Assembly: GCF_022288805.1 (NCBI RefSeq)
Contig: NZ_JAKOPM010000002.1
Coordinates: forward strand, 259,846 to 323,845
From: Corynebacterium yonathiae
Lineage (GTDB): Bacteria > Actinomycetota > Actinomycetes > Mycobacteriales > Mycobacteriaceae
DNA: 64,000 nt
Direction: 5' to 3'
The position numbers were made by a program, and so were the translations under genes. Positions 1-9,124 of this stretch are shown here, piece by piece. Position 1 is the stretch's first letter, and every line of letters begins with the position of its first letter. The notes below the pieces were generated by a model, which was not told where the DNA came from, did not search any database, and was given only the letters and a program-made list of their open reading frames with translations.

Positions 1-1033
1 TAAGGGCAGCTTTGATAAGGACACCTCGATTGCCCAGCACACTAAGGAAGCCAATTCGGGTTCCTTTACCCTAGGCCCGGACCAGGTCAACCCGCTGGAG
101 CTATCCAATGTAGGCGCCACGCTGGCTGCGGATGGTAAATGGTGCGAGCCCAACCCTATCTCCCAGGTCACGGATAAGGAAGGCAATGAGGTCTACCTGA
201 AGGAAACCCCGTGCGAGCAAGCAGTAGATAAGGGCGTCGCCCGCGCCATGAGCAATGCCCTATCCGAAGACGCCAAGCAGGGCACGGCCAAGGATGCAGC
301 CCAGGCAGCCGGCTATTCCAGCCCAATCGCGGCCAAGACCGGTACCACCGAGTCCAACCAATCCTCTGCTTTCCTGGGATTCAACGAGGGCATTTCCGCA
401 GCGCCTTATATCTATAACGACGGCACTTCCACCGTCCCACTGTGTACCGGACCAGTACGCCAGTGCGCGGGTTGGGGCAACCTCTATGGTGGTTTGGAGC
501 CGGCGCAGACCTTCTTCAGCATGGCCTCGCAGTTGCCCATAGCAACCAAGGCCGGACTGCCTAATTACGACAAGAAATACGACAACGGCACCACGGCCGA
601 TAAGACCTTGGATAGCCTGCGGGGCAAATCCGAGGCCGAGGCGCGCCAAGCCTTGGAGTCAAAGGGCTACGTGGTGAAAACCTCCCGCGTGATAGGCGGC
701 GATGTGCCTTATGGCCGCGTGGTGCGCGCCATTACCGGCAAGGACGGAAAGAAGAAGGGCGCGGAGATTACGCTGCAGCTTTCCGACGGCGCCGGGGCCT
801 CCCAATCCCCCTCCTCCGGCGTGGCCGACGCTAACTCCACCGGCGCACAAAATAGCACCGGCGGCGGTGCTGCCGACGGCGCTACTAACCCGGGCCGCTC
901 AACTGGCGGTACAGGCGGTGGAAATGGCAACGGCGGTGGCGGTCGCGGTGGGTTCTCGCCAGAGGACTTTGGCATCCGCCAAGAGGATATCGATAATTTT
1001 GCCAACGATATCCGCAGCCTACTTGGCCGCTAG
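1..1033 (+). CDS. ponA: Class A penicillin-binding protein, 3' part
   Basis: This is the C-terminal part (about 343 codons) of a bifunctional peptidoglycan transglycosylase/transpeptidase; the 5' end lies outside the window and the frame is open from base 2. The transpeptidase KTGT motif is encoded at 335-346, followed by TTESNQSSAFLGF, typical of the active-site wall. After it comes one PASTA-like domain (about 602-790; DSLRGKSEAEARQALESKGY style) and a Gly/Ser/Asn-rich tail. The first ATG visible in the frame (248) is internal, because the homologous reading frame continues upstream. It should act outside the membrane in cell-wall synthesis. The symbol ponA rests on class A architecture with a PASTA domain; another class A paralogue is possible. 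Confidence 0.85.
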   Translation, partial: KGSFDKDTSIAQHTKEANSGSFTLGPDQVNPLELSNVGATLAADGKWCEPNPISQVTDKEGNEVYLKETPCEQAVDKGVARAMSNALSEDAKQGTAKDAAQAAGYSSPIAAKTGTTESNQSSAFLGFNEGISAAPYIYNDGTSTVPLCTGPVRQCAGWGNLYGGLEPAQTFFSMASQLPIATKAGLPNYDKKYDNGTTADKTLDSLRGKSEAEARQALESKGYVVKTSRVIGGDVPYGRVVRAITGKDGKKKGAEITLQLSDGAGASQSPSSGVADANSTGAQNSTGGGAADGATNPGRSTGGTGGGNGNGGGGRGGFSPEDFGIRQEDIDNFANDIRSLLGR

Positions 1034-1060
1034 GCTCCACCCGTTACGGTCTCGCCCGCT

Positions 1061-1525
1061 TTAGCTCAGCTGGGCCTTGACCTCCGCGGATAGGCGCTTG
1101 CCGTCCGCCTGGCCGGCAGCCTTAGCATTGGCCACCTTCATTACTGCACCCATCTGCTTCATGGTGGGTGCTTCGCCGTTTTCGGCCTCAACCTCTGCAA
1201 TGGATTCCTTTACCAAGGCCTGCAGCTCGGAGTCGTCTAGCTGGCGGGGCTGGTAGGCCTCGAAGAAGGGGACGTCGGCAAGCTCGGCTTCAGCCAACTC
1301 TGGACGCCCATTTTCCGCATAGACCTCGGCGGACTCGCGGCGCTTTTTAATTTCGCGCGCAATGACCTTAAGGATGTCGGCGTCCTCCAGCTCGTGCCGG
1401 GAGCCATTGGTTTCCTCGGCCTGGATGGCAGCCAACAAGGCACGGATGGCGCTGGTGCGCTGCTTCTCCTTCGCCTTCATTGCGGTTTTCAGATCTGCAC
1501 GGATGGTTTGTTTTAGCTCGCTCAT
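1061..1525 (-). CDS. YqeY/GatB-like family protein
   Basis: A 154-residue helical, charged protein matching the YqeY family, which resembles the tRNA-binding tail of the GatB amidotransferase subunit. The start MSELKQTIRADLKTAMKAKE and the later GEAPTMKQMGAVMKVANAKAAGQADGK-like stretch are typical. I chose the ATG at 1525; a TTG nine bases further upstream (1534) is possible. A -10-like TACATT lies 7 nt before the ATG, which suggests a leaderless mRNA. It is convergent with the penicillin-binding protein gene, with 27 bp between them. The biochemical role of the family is not settled. Confidence 0.85.
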   Translation of the reverse strand: MSELKQTIRADLKTAMKAKEKQRTSAIRALLAAIQAEETNGSRHELEDADILKVIAREIKKRRESAEVYAENGRPELAEAELADVPFFEAYQPRQLDDSELQALVKESIAEVEAENGEAPTMKQMGAVMKVANAKAAGQADGKRLSAEVKAQLS

Positions 1526-1549
1526 GCCTATCAATGTACGCCAGGTAGG

Positions 1550-2449
1550 GTGGTAGCCGTGAAACTTTTACGTATTCTTGGCGGCCTCACCGCTGCGGGC
1601 CTGGGCGCCGCGGCCTGGGGCTATAGCGAACTGACCAAATTCGAGCTCAAGGAATATACGCTCCCTCTCCTGCCCAAGGGCGCCCTGCGTGGCAAGCCGG
1701 AATTTCGGCTGCTCCACCTTTCTGATCTGCACATGATTCCGGGCCAAGAGACCAAGATTGCCTGGGTCTCCGCCCTCGACGCCTTGGAGCCGGACCTCGT
1801 AGTCAACACCGGCGATAATCTCTCCGATCAGCAGGCCGTACCCGATACGCTGCGTGCTCTCGGTCCACTGCTGGCCCGGCCCGGTCTCTTCGTCTTCGGT
1901 ACCAATGACTACTGGGCTCCACAGCCGGTCAATCCCTTCAAGTACCTGCTGGGCAAAAAGCGCGAACCCTCCTATGTAGATCTGCCCTGGCGCGGTATGC
2001 GCGCCGCATTTTTAGAGCATGGCTGGCGCGATGCCAACCAGGCCCGGCATGAATTCAAGGTGGGAAATGTCCGCCTCGCCGCCGCTGGCGTGGACGATCC
2101 ACACCACGATCTGGATGACTACTCCGAAATCGCGGGTCCGCCCAACGAGGATGCCGACTTGTCCTTAGCTCTCCTCCACGCTCCCGAACCCCGCGTGCTG
2201 GAGAAATTCGCGGCCGACGGCTATCAGCTCTCGCTGTCTGGCCACACCCACGGCGGCCAAATTTGCCTGCCTGGATCCCGTGCGCTGGTGACCAATTGCG
2301 GCATCGATCGCGACCGCGTGCAGGGCCTCCATGATTTCGGCCCAATGAAGATGCACGTCTCCAATGGCTTGGGCACCTCCAAATTTGCTCCCGTACGCAT
2401 CTTCTGCCGGCCTTCCGCCACACTGCTGAAAATCACCGAGAAGGTCTAA
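1550..2449 (+). CDS. Membrane-anchored metallophosphoesterase
   Basis: A 299-residue calcineurin-like phosphoesterase of the YkuE/YaeI type. An N-terminal hydrophobic segment (about 5-25) anchors it, with the catalytic domain probably outside. Metal-binding motifs are visible in order: SDLH (D59, H61), NTGDN (D89), GTND in place of the usual GNHD, LLHAPEP and SGHTHGGQICLP. These two-metal enzymes cleave phosphoesters; the substrate cannot be told from sequence (YaeI of E. coli acts on UDP-sugar lipids). The start is GTG 1550 or GTG 1559; the latter has AGGTAGGG at a good distance. The gene diverges from the yqeY-like gene with overlapping promoters. Confidence 0.85.
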   Translation: MVAVKLLRILGGLTAAGLGAAAWGYSELTKFELKEYTLPLLPKGALRGKPEFRLLHLSDLHMIPGQETKIAWVSALDALEPDLVVNTGDNLSDQQAVPDTLRALGPLLARPGLFVFGTNDYWAPQPVNPFKYLLGKKREPSYVDLPWRGMRAAFLEHGWRDANQARHEFKVGNVRLAAAGVDDPHHDLDDYSEIAGPPNEDADLSLALLHAPEPRVLEKFAADGYQLSLSGHTHGGQICLPGSRALVTNCGIDRDRVQGLHDFGPMKMHVSNGLGTSKFAPVRIFCRPSATLLKITEKV

Positions 2450-2527
2450 ACCCAGCCACCTGCCGTTTTGTTGATTGCGCTCAGGTTGCGTTAAAGTATC
2501 CGAGTACCGCTTTTCAAGGCGGAACGC

Positions 2528-2604
<77 letters not shown>

Positions 2605-2607
2605 TCA

Positions 2608-2635
2608 GCCCGCAGCTTTGCTGCGGGCCTTTTTC
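2608..2635 (+). terminator. Rho-independent terminator of tRNA-Pro
   Basis: GCCCGCAGC, a TTT loop, GCTGCGGGC (perfect 9-bp stem), then CCTTTTTC. It lies directly behind the tRNA and just before the end of the convergent transporter gene. Confidence 0.9.
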
Positions 2636-2639
2636 ATAG

Positions 2640-4004
2640 CTACGCCAGCATTCCCGTAAACAGCGCTACGGCGACCAAGCTGGCGGAAAATAGCCACGCA
2701 ATGGGGAAAGCCAGCTTGAGATATTTACCCATCTGACCTTCCGCGAGCCCCAACGCCAGCCATAATGCGGGCGAGAAGGGCGAGACGAAGGTGCCCACCA
2801 CGTTGCCAATGATGAGCGCGCAGGCCGCTCCCATACCACTGACCCCAAAGCTTTCTACGGTTTCCTGGACAATGGGAAGGACCGAGAAGTAATAGGCGTC
2901 CGTCGAGGTCAACAAGTCAAGCGGTACACCAAAGAAACCCACGATGACGTGCAGATGCGGTGCGACGCCCTCCGGCAAGACGTTGACTAGGGTCAGGGCA
3001 ATCTCTTCGAGCATCTTCGTTTCATTGAGAACGCCAAGGAACATCGCCGCCGCAAGAATGACGCCTGCCATGGCCAATGCATTAGGCGCATGACGCCGCA
3101 GGGCCTCGCCTTGTTCCATGGGACCACTGAAGTTAATGGCCAGGGCAATCGTGGTGGCGACGAGGAAAGCTGGGGCGGGCGGGACTACACCGGATAGCAG
3201 AGCAACTAAGACCGCGAGAGCAACCACGATGTTGACCACGGTAACCCAGCGTCCGGTGCGAAAGTGGTATCCCAATTTATGTTGTTCGCGCACCTGTGCA
3301 GCTGCGAATTCCTCGGCCAATTCATTAACGTCTACTGCGGTGCTGCCTGCTATTTCGCCGCTTTCCCGCAAAGTCGCCACACGGCGCTGTTCCTTCCATC
3401 CCAAAAGCGCAGCCAAAATGAATACCAACACAATCGCTACGCCTTGAATAGGTAGAAGCTGCACCCAGATAGCATTGGGCTCTTGATCGACCACGGCACC
3501 AGCCCGGCCAAGCGGGCCTCCCCAAGGAATCATATTCATTACGGAAGCGGCCATCGCCACAATGGTGATAAGCACGTAGCGCGACATATTCAGCGCACGA
3601 TAGAGCGGGAGTAGCGCGGGGATGGTGATAAGGAAGGTGGTAGAACCAGACCCATCGAGGTGCGCCACTATGCCAATCGCCGCAGTACCCAACGTTACGG
3701 CCATGATTTTTCCGCGGGTGGCCTTGATGAGCGCGCGGATAACCGGGGTAAACAGGCCAACATCTTGCAATATGCCAAAGAAGATGATGGCAAAGATAAA
3801 CATCACCACAACGTTGATGACGGAACTTAAGCCTTCGCTGAAAAAGTCAGAAATTTCACCTAGACCAAATCCGCACACTAAGGCACCGACTACGGGTACC
3901 AATGTCATGGGAATGATGGGATTTACCCGGCCGCGGATTAAAATTCCCACCGTCACGAAGATAATGATGAGGCCCACGACCGTGAGCCCGAGCGGGGTCT
4001 GCAT
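2640..4004 (-). CDS. CitMHS-type citrate/carboxylate transporter
   Basis: A 454-residue inner-membrane protein with about 12 hydrophobic segments, matching the CitMHS family of citrate-metal:proton symporters (C. glutamicum has a member, CitH). Visible signs are the N-terminal GLTVVGLIIIFVTVGILI, the conserved HLDGSGSTTFLITIPALLP region near residue 115, IPWGGPLGRA, and a second half around VGFFGVPLDLLTSTDAYYF. It likely imports citrate or a related dicarboxylate or tricarboxylate complexed with a divalent cation; the exact ion is not readable from sequence. The start ATG is at 4004. It is a single gene with a long upstream region (4005-4459). Confidence 0.88.
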   Translation of the reverse strand: MQTPLGLTVVGLIIIFVTVGILIRGRVNPIIPMTLVPVVGALVCGFGLGEISDFFSEGLSSVINVVVMFIFAIIFFGILQDVGLFTPVIRALIKATRGKIMAVTLGTAAIGIVAHLDGSGSTTFLITIPALLPLYRALNMSRYVLITIVAMAASVMNMIPWGGPLGRAGAVVDQEPNAIWVQLLPIQGVAIVLVFILAALLGWKEQRRVATLRESGEIAGSTAVDVNELAEEFAAAQVREQHKLGYHFRTGRWVTVVNIVVALAVLVALLSGVVPPAPAFLVATTIALAINFSGPMEQGEALRRHAPNALAMAGVILAAAMFLGVLNETKMLEEIALTLVNVLPEGVAPHLHVIVGFFGVPLDLLTSTDAYYFSVLPIVQETVESFGVSGMGAACALIIGNVVGTFVSPFSPALWLALGLAEGQMGKYLKLAFPIAWLFSASLVAVALFTGMLA

Positions 4005-4459
4005 AGTGCTCCTTCATAAATCGACAGCCCGCCATGTCGCATGCGACAAAGATAGGCGGGTGTGACTCAGATTAAACCCTAGCCATTGGTAGCACTACTA
4101 CCACCCCCAAAAAATTCACACCGCTTTGAATTGAATTGCCTATAGATAAGCGTCGCCAAAAGCGGCATGCAAAGCGCGGAAACTAACCCACCCCGAAAAC
4201 GGCAGCCGTAGTGCACGGATTCTTGCACAGAAAATGCAGCTAAACACCCCACATATGGGAAACGACGCGGTGCCCCTACAGCGCCGCGTCGTCCCTATTC
4301 CCTATCACTCACAACGGATTGGAGAAACCGTTCGCCTACCCCCTAAGTAGGCTTTGTGAGCAAAGACAACTGTAGCATTCGCACAATACAAACGGTAGCG
4401 GACGCTAAAATTCCCAGTTTCCACCAATGTTTTTTATTCTTAGGTCTGCTTTTTCAGAC
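4005..4459. other. 455-bp intergenic region with inverted repeats
   Basis: No convincing ORF. It must hold the promoter of the CitMHS gene. It contains a small inverted repeat GGTAG/CTACC (4087-4101), a 9-bp perfect inverted repeat (4262-4292, listed separately), and AGGTCTG/CAGACCT around 4443-4462 next to the end of the following gene. None of these has a good T-tract in the needed orientation. Confidence 0.5.
4262..4292. repeat. 9-bp inverted repeat in intergenic region
   Basis: ACGACGCGG (4262-4270) and CCGCGTCGT (4284-4292) form a perfect stem with a 13-nt loop. On the minus strand it is followed only by TTTCCC, so it is a weak terminator candidate. It could also be an operator or an RNA stem upstream of the CitMHS gene. 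Confidence 0.6.
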
Positions 4460-5908
4460 CTAATTAAACGAATTTTTAGTTTTTGCTGTGGACAAGGCCC
4501 ACCATTTTGCACTTAACCCAATGAGAGTGACGGCGAGCAAAACCGCAATCCCGGTCCACAGGACGGCCTGTTCGCCTTCGTTTCCCGCCGCCGTTACTGC
4601 CGCGGTAGTCCAATTCAAGGGCAAAAGATTAGAAATAACCTGCCAGACCTTAGAAACGCCGGCAATCGCCGCGGATTTCCATAGCCATCCCACCAGCGCA
4701 GTCTGACCGATACCAAAGAGTGCCGCAAGAATGCTGCCGGCAGTAATCCCGCACAGGCCTAGCAGGCCACGCGTGATGGCCGCCATAGACAGCGCACCCA
4801 GAAGCAATGCCGCCCCAGCCCACGCTGCCGCCACGGGAGTAAACCCGGTGGCAAACACAAAGAGGAGGATTTCCCCGATAGCTACAGCGGCCAGCGTACC
4901 GCCCACAACCGTCAGCCAAGGGCGGAATCCCACCTGCCAGGCCACGCCCGCCACGGCACCTGCGAGCAGCACCAAGGCGGAGACCAACATCGCCACGATG
5001 GGGCTCAGCAGATGTGCCGAGCCGTTGGAAGCGGTATGCGCCGGCGGCAGGGCACGCTGAATATCGCCCACGTTGGTCTGATTTTGAGCTGCCATGGAGG
5101 AGAGCCTGCCAGCGCCGTCGTCAAGCTTGTCTACGCCTTCTTGCGCCTCCCCAACGCGCTTATTGAGCTCCGCAATGCCCTCATTGAGCTCTTGTGCACC
5201 AGACACTGCCTGATTCACACCATCGTGATAGGCATAGCCGCTAACCGCCAGCTGATTGGACAGATCGCGCGAGCCATCCTTGAGCTTTTTGAGCTGGTCA
5301 GTTACCGAATTATCCAGGCGGAAATTATTTACCTGCGCACGAAGATCACCTAGCTGCGCGCGAATGTCCTTGGCTTCTTTGGACTTATTGCCTTCCAGAT
5401 CGTGCATCGTGCCATCGATGGCCTGCAAAATCTGCCCCTGAACAGCACCGAGGCCGACCACCTGGTCCACGGCGCCGCCTACGCCATTGGCCAGCTCCGT
5501 TGCTCCGCCACCGAGCGTATTGGTTCCAGACTGCAGCTGATTGAGGCCGGCTAACAGTTCTTGAGAGCCCGTCGCCAGCTTGTCGACGCCCCCTCCCAAC
5601 TCATCGGCTCCTTTGTTTAGCTCCCCCGTGCCGTCGTCAAGCTGCTTGGCGCCCGATTTAAGCATGCTTGCCTGTGCCTGGGCGCGGCTGGCTGCCTCGG
5701 CGGCTTCCTTTACCTCTGGAGTGGCAGAGTTTTCTCGCGGCGCGCCAAACGGCTGCGCGGCGTTAGACCAGGCATGGGCGGGTTCCCACTGCGCAAGGCC
5801 CGCCACCGCAGCGCCGATAATCAACGGCAGGGCAAGCAACAAGATTAAGAGGACGCTGCGCCACCTAGAGGGAGACGTAGCGTTCGGGGAAGCAAGGCGT
5901 GAGGTCAT
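4460..5908 (-). CDS. YhgE/Pip-like membrane protein
   Basis: A 482-residue protein with an N-terminal transmembrane helix (LLILLLALPLIIGAAVAGLA), a long extracytoplasmic helical region, and about five to six C-terminal membrane helices. The middle holds heptad-like repeats of the form L-x-x-G-x-x-x-L (GAKQLDDGTGELNKGADEL and similar), typical of YhgE/Pip proteins, which are related to type VII secretion accessory and phage-infection proteins. Start: ATG 5908 (MTSRLASP) was preferred to one at 5974, because the longer form would run through the divergent promoter of the lipoprotein gene. The function is unknown; a role in export or envelope interaction is inference. Confidence 0.72.
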   Translation of the reverse strand: MTSRLASPNATSPSRWRSVLLILLLALPLIIGAAVAGLAQWEPAHAWSNAAQPFGAPRENSATPEVKEAAEAASRAQAQASMLKSGAKQLDDGTGELNKGADELGGGVDKLATGSQELLAGLNQLQSGTNTLGGGATELANGVGGAVDQVVGLGAVQGQILQAIDGTMHDLEGNKSKEAKDIRAQLGDLRAQVNNFRLDNSVTDQLKKLKDGSRDLSNQLAVSGYAYHDGVNQAVSGAQELNEGIAELNKRVGEAQEGVDKLDDGAGRLSSMAAQNQTNVGDIQRALPPAHTASNGSAHLLSPIVAMLVSALVLLAGAVAGVAWQVGFRPWLTVVGGTLAAVAIGEILLFVFATGFTPVAAAWAGAALLLGALSMAAITRGLLGLCGITAGSILAALFGIGQTALVGWLWKSAAIAGVSKVWQVISNLLPLNWTTAAVTAAGNEGEQAVLWTGIAVLLAVTLIGLSAKWWALSTAKTKNSFN

Positions 5909-5993
5909 GGTAATGAACCTATCCTTGCAGGTCACTCCCCTGCTGCAGGCGCGCCGAGCACGCCACATAGCCAATTACCCTAAGATATATGGC

Positions 5994-6581
5994 ATGTCCC
6001 ACATCTATTCCCTAACCCCTTCCCGCCACCTTGCCACTGCGGCCCTCGTACCGCTGTGCTTTGGCCTTGTTGCCTGCTCCAACGACGCCGATACGTCCGC
6101 AGAACCAGAATTCTCCGACGCCACCGCTCTCAGCTCTTCTGCCGAGGAAACCTCGTCCGAAGAAACCACGAGTGAGGCCACCACGTCGGAAGCTGAAGAT
6201 ACCTCCGCCGCGGCTGAACCCACTTCCGTAGAAGCAGCTCCCTCCACAGCCCCCACGGAATCCGACAACGGGGGAAGCGAAGACCAAGCCGCCATGCCTG
6301 CCGATACCGGTCGTGGCGATTGTTCCCCAGAAGCGCTACAGCCCGCGACCCCAAGCATGGCAAATATCCGGGTCAGTGACTGCGATGGTCAATGGGCGCA
6401 CTTTGGCAAGGACAGCACGGACTGGACGGCTTGGGCGCGCTACGACAATGGTCAGTGGGTCGCCATTGAGCCCATCGGCGAAGCCACCTCCGGACTAGCC
6501 GCCCCGTGCTACGACGTAGACAAGTGGGCCGCCGAGGGAGCTCCCGCTTTCCTTACCGAAAATATGCGCCGCTGCGACTAG
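5994..6581 (+). CDS. Secreted lipoprotein, Thr/Ser/Glu-rich, unknown function
   Basis: A 195-residue lipoprotein. The signal peptide ends in a lipobox (CFGLVAC) with the acylated Cys at about residue 24. Then follows a low-complexity acidic Ser/Thr/Glu linker (about 30-90) and a compact C-terminal domain with Cys pairs (DCSPEALQ, VSDCDGQW, APCYDVDKW, RRCD) that may form disulfides. I do not recognise the domain. The start was set at ATG 5994: a TAAGAT hexamer (5981-5986) sits 7 nt upstream, fitting a leaderless transcript, and the signal peptide begins there. An open frame extending back to 5580 overlaps the opposite gene and was rejected. Confidence 0.8.
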   Translation: MSHIYSLTPSRHLATAALVPLCFGLVACSNDADTSAEPEFSDATALSSSAEETSSEETTSEATTSEAEDTSAAAEPTSVEAAPSTAPTESDNGGSEDQAAMPADTGRGDCSPEALQPATPSMANIRVSDCDGQWAHFGKDSTDWTAWARYDNGQWVAIEPIGEATSGLAAPCYDVDKWAAEGAPAFLTENMRRCD

Positions 6582-6597
6582 CTGCACAGCATGACTT

Positions 6598-6645
6598 CGC
6601 CCCCGTACCGCGCTTTATAGCTGCGCGAGACGGGGGCGGCGTTTT
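6598..6645 (+). terminator. Terminator between lipoprotein gene and katA
   Basis: CGCCCCCGT (6598-6606) pairs with ACGGGGGCG (6630-6638), with an inner CGCG stem, followed by GCGTTTTA. It lies between two convergent genes. Confidence 0.7.
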
Positions 6646-6671
6646 AGTGCGGAGGAACTGCCGCAAAAGGT

Positions 6672-8222
6672 TTACTTCTTTTCGGCGTAGACCTCACGCA
6701 CGCGCTGGCCAAGGGCTGGGTGCACCTTAGTCCAGTAGTCGTAAACTCGCTCCTCGGTTTCCTCAGATACACCTGCCATAGCATTGGTGATATTGGTAAC
6801 CAGGCGCTCCTTGGCGGCATCATCGTAGACGTTTTCGTACAGGTCGCGCGCCTGGACAAAGTCATCGTCCTCGGAATGACGAACGTACGGTGCACGCACC
6901 AGATCGCTGCCGTAGGACTCCGGATTAATGTAGAGCTCGGCCGCAGTGGTGGTCTCGAGCTGGGAGCGGTCGTTCACAGCGGCATCGTCAAGCACGCCCG
7001 TGCCCTTTTCATAGCGATTCGGTGAGTAAACCGGATCCGCAGGGGCATTGAAGTGGAATTGCATGCTGCCCTCGTGCTGATAAGTATTAACCTCATCCAC
7101 ATTCTGCGGCTGGTTGACCGGCAACTGCTGGTAGTTGGGGCCAATGCGGTAGCGCTGCTGGTCAGCGTAGGCGAAGACACGAGCCTGCAGCATCTTATCT
7201 GGGGACAGGCCAACGCCGGGCACGATATTAGACGGATCGAGCGCCACCTGCTCAATCTGCGCAAAGAAGTTACGTGGGTTGCGGTTAAGCACGAAATAGC
7301 CCACATCATGCAGCGGGTAGTCCTTCTTAGACCAGACCTTGGTTAGGTCGAAAGGATTGAACCGGTAGTTTTCCGCCTCATCCAGCGGCATGATCTGTAC
7401 CTTGACGTCCCAGACCGGGTAATTGCCCTCCTCAATGGCGGTATAAAGATCCTCGCGGTGGCAATCCGGGTTCTGACCGGCGGTGGTGGTGGCCTCTTCA
7501 TCGGTGAAGTTCTCCACGCCCTGGCGGGTCTTAAAGTGGTACTTCACCCAGAAGGCCTCACCCTCTTCATTGACCCACTGGAAGGTGTGAGAGCCGTAAC
7601 CGTTCTGGTGGCGAGTCGACTTCGGCGTGCCACGGTCACCCATCAGGTAGGTGACTTGGTGGGCAGATTCTGGATTACGGGTCCAAAAATCCCACTGCAT
7701 ATCCGCATCGCGCAAACCATTGGTGCCCAGACGCTTCTGGGAGTGGATGAAGTCAGGGAACTTCTGACCATCGCGAATGAAGAAGACTGGGGTGTTATTG
7801 CCCACGATGTCCAAGTTGCCTTCCTCGGTATAAAAACGCAGCGCAAAGCCGTGTACATCGCGCCAGGTATCCGGGGATCCCTGCTCACCAGCGACGGTGG
7901 AGAAACGCCCCATCATCGGGGTGACCGTGCCCTTCTGGAAGACCTTGGCCTTGGTATAAGCAGAAACATCTTCCGTAATGTGCAGCTCACCGAAGGCGCC
8001 GTGCCCCTTAGCGTGCGGGGTGCGCTCTGGCACGCGCTCGCGGTTGAAGTGGGCAAGCTTTTCAATGAGGTGAATGTCATTGAGCACCACCGGGCCCTGC
8101 TGACCGGCAGTCACCGAGGTGTTCTCGGAAGGAACTGGCTGGCCAGACTGGCGGGTGGTATTGCCCTTGCCGGCGGGGCGCTGGCCTCGATCCAAAATGT
8201 CATCAGCAGTGAAATCAGTCAT
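6672..8222 (-). CDS. katA: Haem catalase
   Basis: A 516-residue clade 3 monofunctional catalase that converts hydrogen peroxide to water and oxygen. It shows the catalytic His region RERVPERTPHAKGHGAFG (H70), the RFSTVAGEQGSPDTWRDVHGFALRF block, and the proximal haem-ligand motif RVFAYADQQRYR with its Tyr. No signal peptide, so it is cytoplasmic. The start is ATG 8222, preceded by a strong AGGAGG; the frame can be extended five codons to 8237 but without that site. It is divergent from a sigma factor gene across 105 bp, an arrangement I know as katA/sigC in C. glutamicum. Confidence 0.96.
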   Translation of the reverse strand: MTDFTADDILDRGQRPAGKGNTTRQSGQPVPSENTSVTAGQQGPVVLNDIHLIEKLAHFNRERVPERTPHAKGHGAFGELHITEDVSAYTKAKVFQKGTVTPMMGRFSTVAGEQGSPDTWRDVHGFALRFYTEEGNLDIVGNNTPVFFIRDGQKFPDFIHSQKRLGTNGLRDADMQWDFWTRNPESAHQVTYLMGDRGTPKSTRHQNGYGSHTFQWVNEEGEAFWVKYHFKTRQGVENFTDEEATTTAGQNPDCHREDLYTAIEEGNYPVWDVKVQIMPLDEAENYRFNPFDLTKVWSKKDYPLHDVGYFVLNRNPRNFFAQIEQVALDPSNIVPGVGLSPDKMLQARVFAYADQQRYRIGPNYQQLPVNQPQNVDEVNTYQHEGSMQFHFNAPADPVYSPNRYEKGTGVLDDAAVNDRSQLETTTAAELYINPESYGSDLVRAPYVRHSEDDDFVQARDLYENVYDDAAKERLVTNITNAMAGVSEETEERVYDYWTKVHPALGQRVREVYAEKK

Positions 8223-8327
8223 TTTGCCTCCTGGCAATCAGTAGATATGTACTACCAGTGTGGCAAAAGAATCACCGGTTGTCAGGGGTCTAAAAGGAGT
8301 GTAGGGGCTACTGGTAAATTCATTCAG

Positions 8328-8870
8328 GTGACTCACCACTCCGCAGCAGATGACGCCCGCGTCACCGACCTTGCCCTTCGGGCCGGCCGCGGCGACCGTG
8401 CGGCGCTGACGGAGTTTATCAAGGCCACCCAGGATGATGTGTGGCGTTTGCTAGCGCATTTGGGTGGGCCCGAAATCACCGACGACCTCACCCAAGAAAC
8501 CTACCTGCGCGTCATCAGCGCCCTGCCGCGCTTTGCTGCGCGGTCCTCTGCACGCACGTGGCTACTCTCCCTGGCGCGGCGCGTATGGGTGGATAATATT
8601 CGCCACGATATGGCCCGGCCACGCAAATCTGTCACTGAATATGAAGATGCAATGGGAGCATCGCCGGAAAATTCCGCAGCGTGGAGCGAGTGGATAGACG
8701 CCCGCGCTCTTATCGACGCCCTGCCGGAAGACCGCCGCGAAGCTCTCATCCTCACCCAGGTGCTGGGCTACACGTACGAGGAGGCGGCCAAGATTGCTGG
8801 CGTGCGGGTAGGTACTATCCGCTCCCGCGTCGCGCGCGCCCGCAAGGATCTGATCGCAGGGACAGGTTAA
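8328..8870 (+). CDS. sigC: ECF RNA polymerase sigma factor, SigC-like
   Basis: A 180-residue extracytoplasmic-function sigma factor. Region 2 is visible as DDVWRLLAHLGGPEITDDLTQETYLRVISALPRF, with the RTWLLSLARRVWVDNIR part for -10 recognition, and region 4 as LPEDRREALILTQVLGYTYEEAAKIAGVRVGTIRSRVARAR. The name comes from its place beside katA and its similarity in layout to C. glutamicum SigC, which I recall as tied to the respiratory chain. The start is GTG 8328 with TAAATT (8315-8320) 7 nt upstream (leaderless). A longer open frame reaching back to 7458 is antisense to katA and was rejected. No anti-sigma gene is adjacent. Confidence 0.85.
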   Translation: MTHHSAADDARVTDLALRAGRGDRAALTEFIKATQDDVWRLLAHLGGPEITDDLTQETYLRVISALPRFAARSSARTWLLSLARRVWVDNIRHDMARPRKSVTEYEDAMGASPENSAAWSEWIDARALIDALPEDRREALILTQVLGYTYEEAAKIAGVRVGTIRSRVARARKDLIAGTG

Positions 8871-9092
8871 TACCCCCATACCGGCCCCTTGAGGCGGCGA
8901 GATAATTTCACCTGCAAATTGTTACGTTCTGGTTACCTTGCACCCCAAGAGCCCCAGTTTTTGGCATTTAGCTGCAGATTGAGCACCAGACGCTGGGTGA
9001 AGGAGGCCACAATTAGGGCGATTCTTGCCCGAAGTATTTGTCCAATGTGTGGTTTATTAGATCTGTACACACGTGATAAATCGACCGTCGAT

Positions 9093-9124
9093 CCGGGCCC
9101 GCGCGATCCCAATGCCGGGCCCGG
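9093..9124 (+). other. GC-rich hairpin in the leader of the YkvI-like gene
   Basis: CCGGGCCCG (9093-9101) and CGGGCCCGG (9116-9124) form a perfect 9-bp stem about 30 nt before the ATG at 9155. It lacks a T-tract, so it is more likely an mRNA leader structure than a terminator. The whole gap 8871-9154 contains no ORF that I would support. Confidence 0.5.

Noticed and set aside
4442..4463. Hairpin AGGTCTG/CAGACCT as terminator of the YhgE-like gene
   Set aside because: On the required strand the stem is followed by AAGAATAAAAAA, not by T residues.
5580..5993. N-terminal extension of the lipoprotein frame
   Set aside because: It is antisense to the YhgE-like gene; the signal peptide and -10 element place the start at 5994.
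7458..8327. N-terminal extension of the sigma factor frame
   Set aside because: This part is antisense to katA, and a good leaderless promoter supports the start at 8328.
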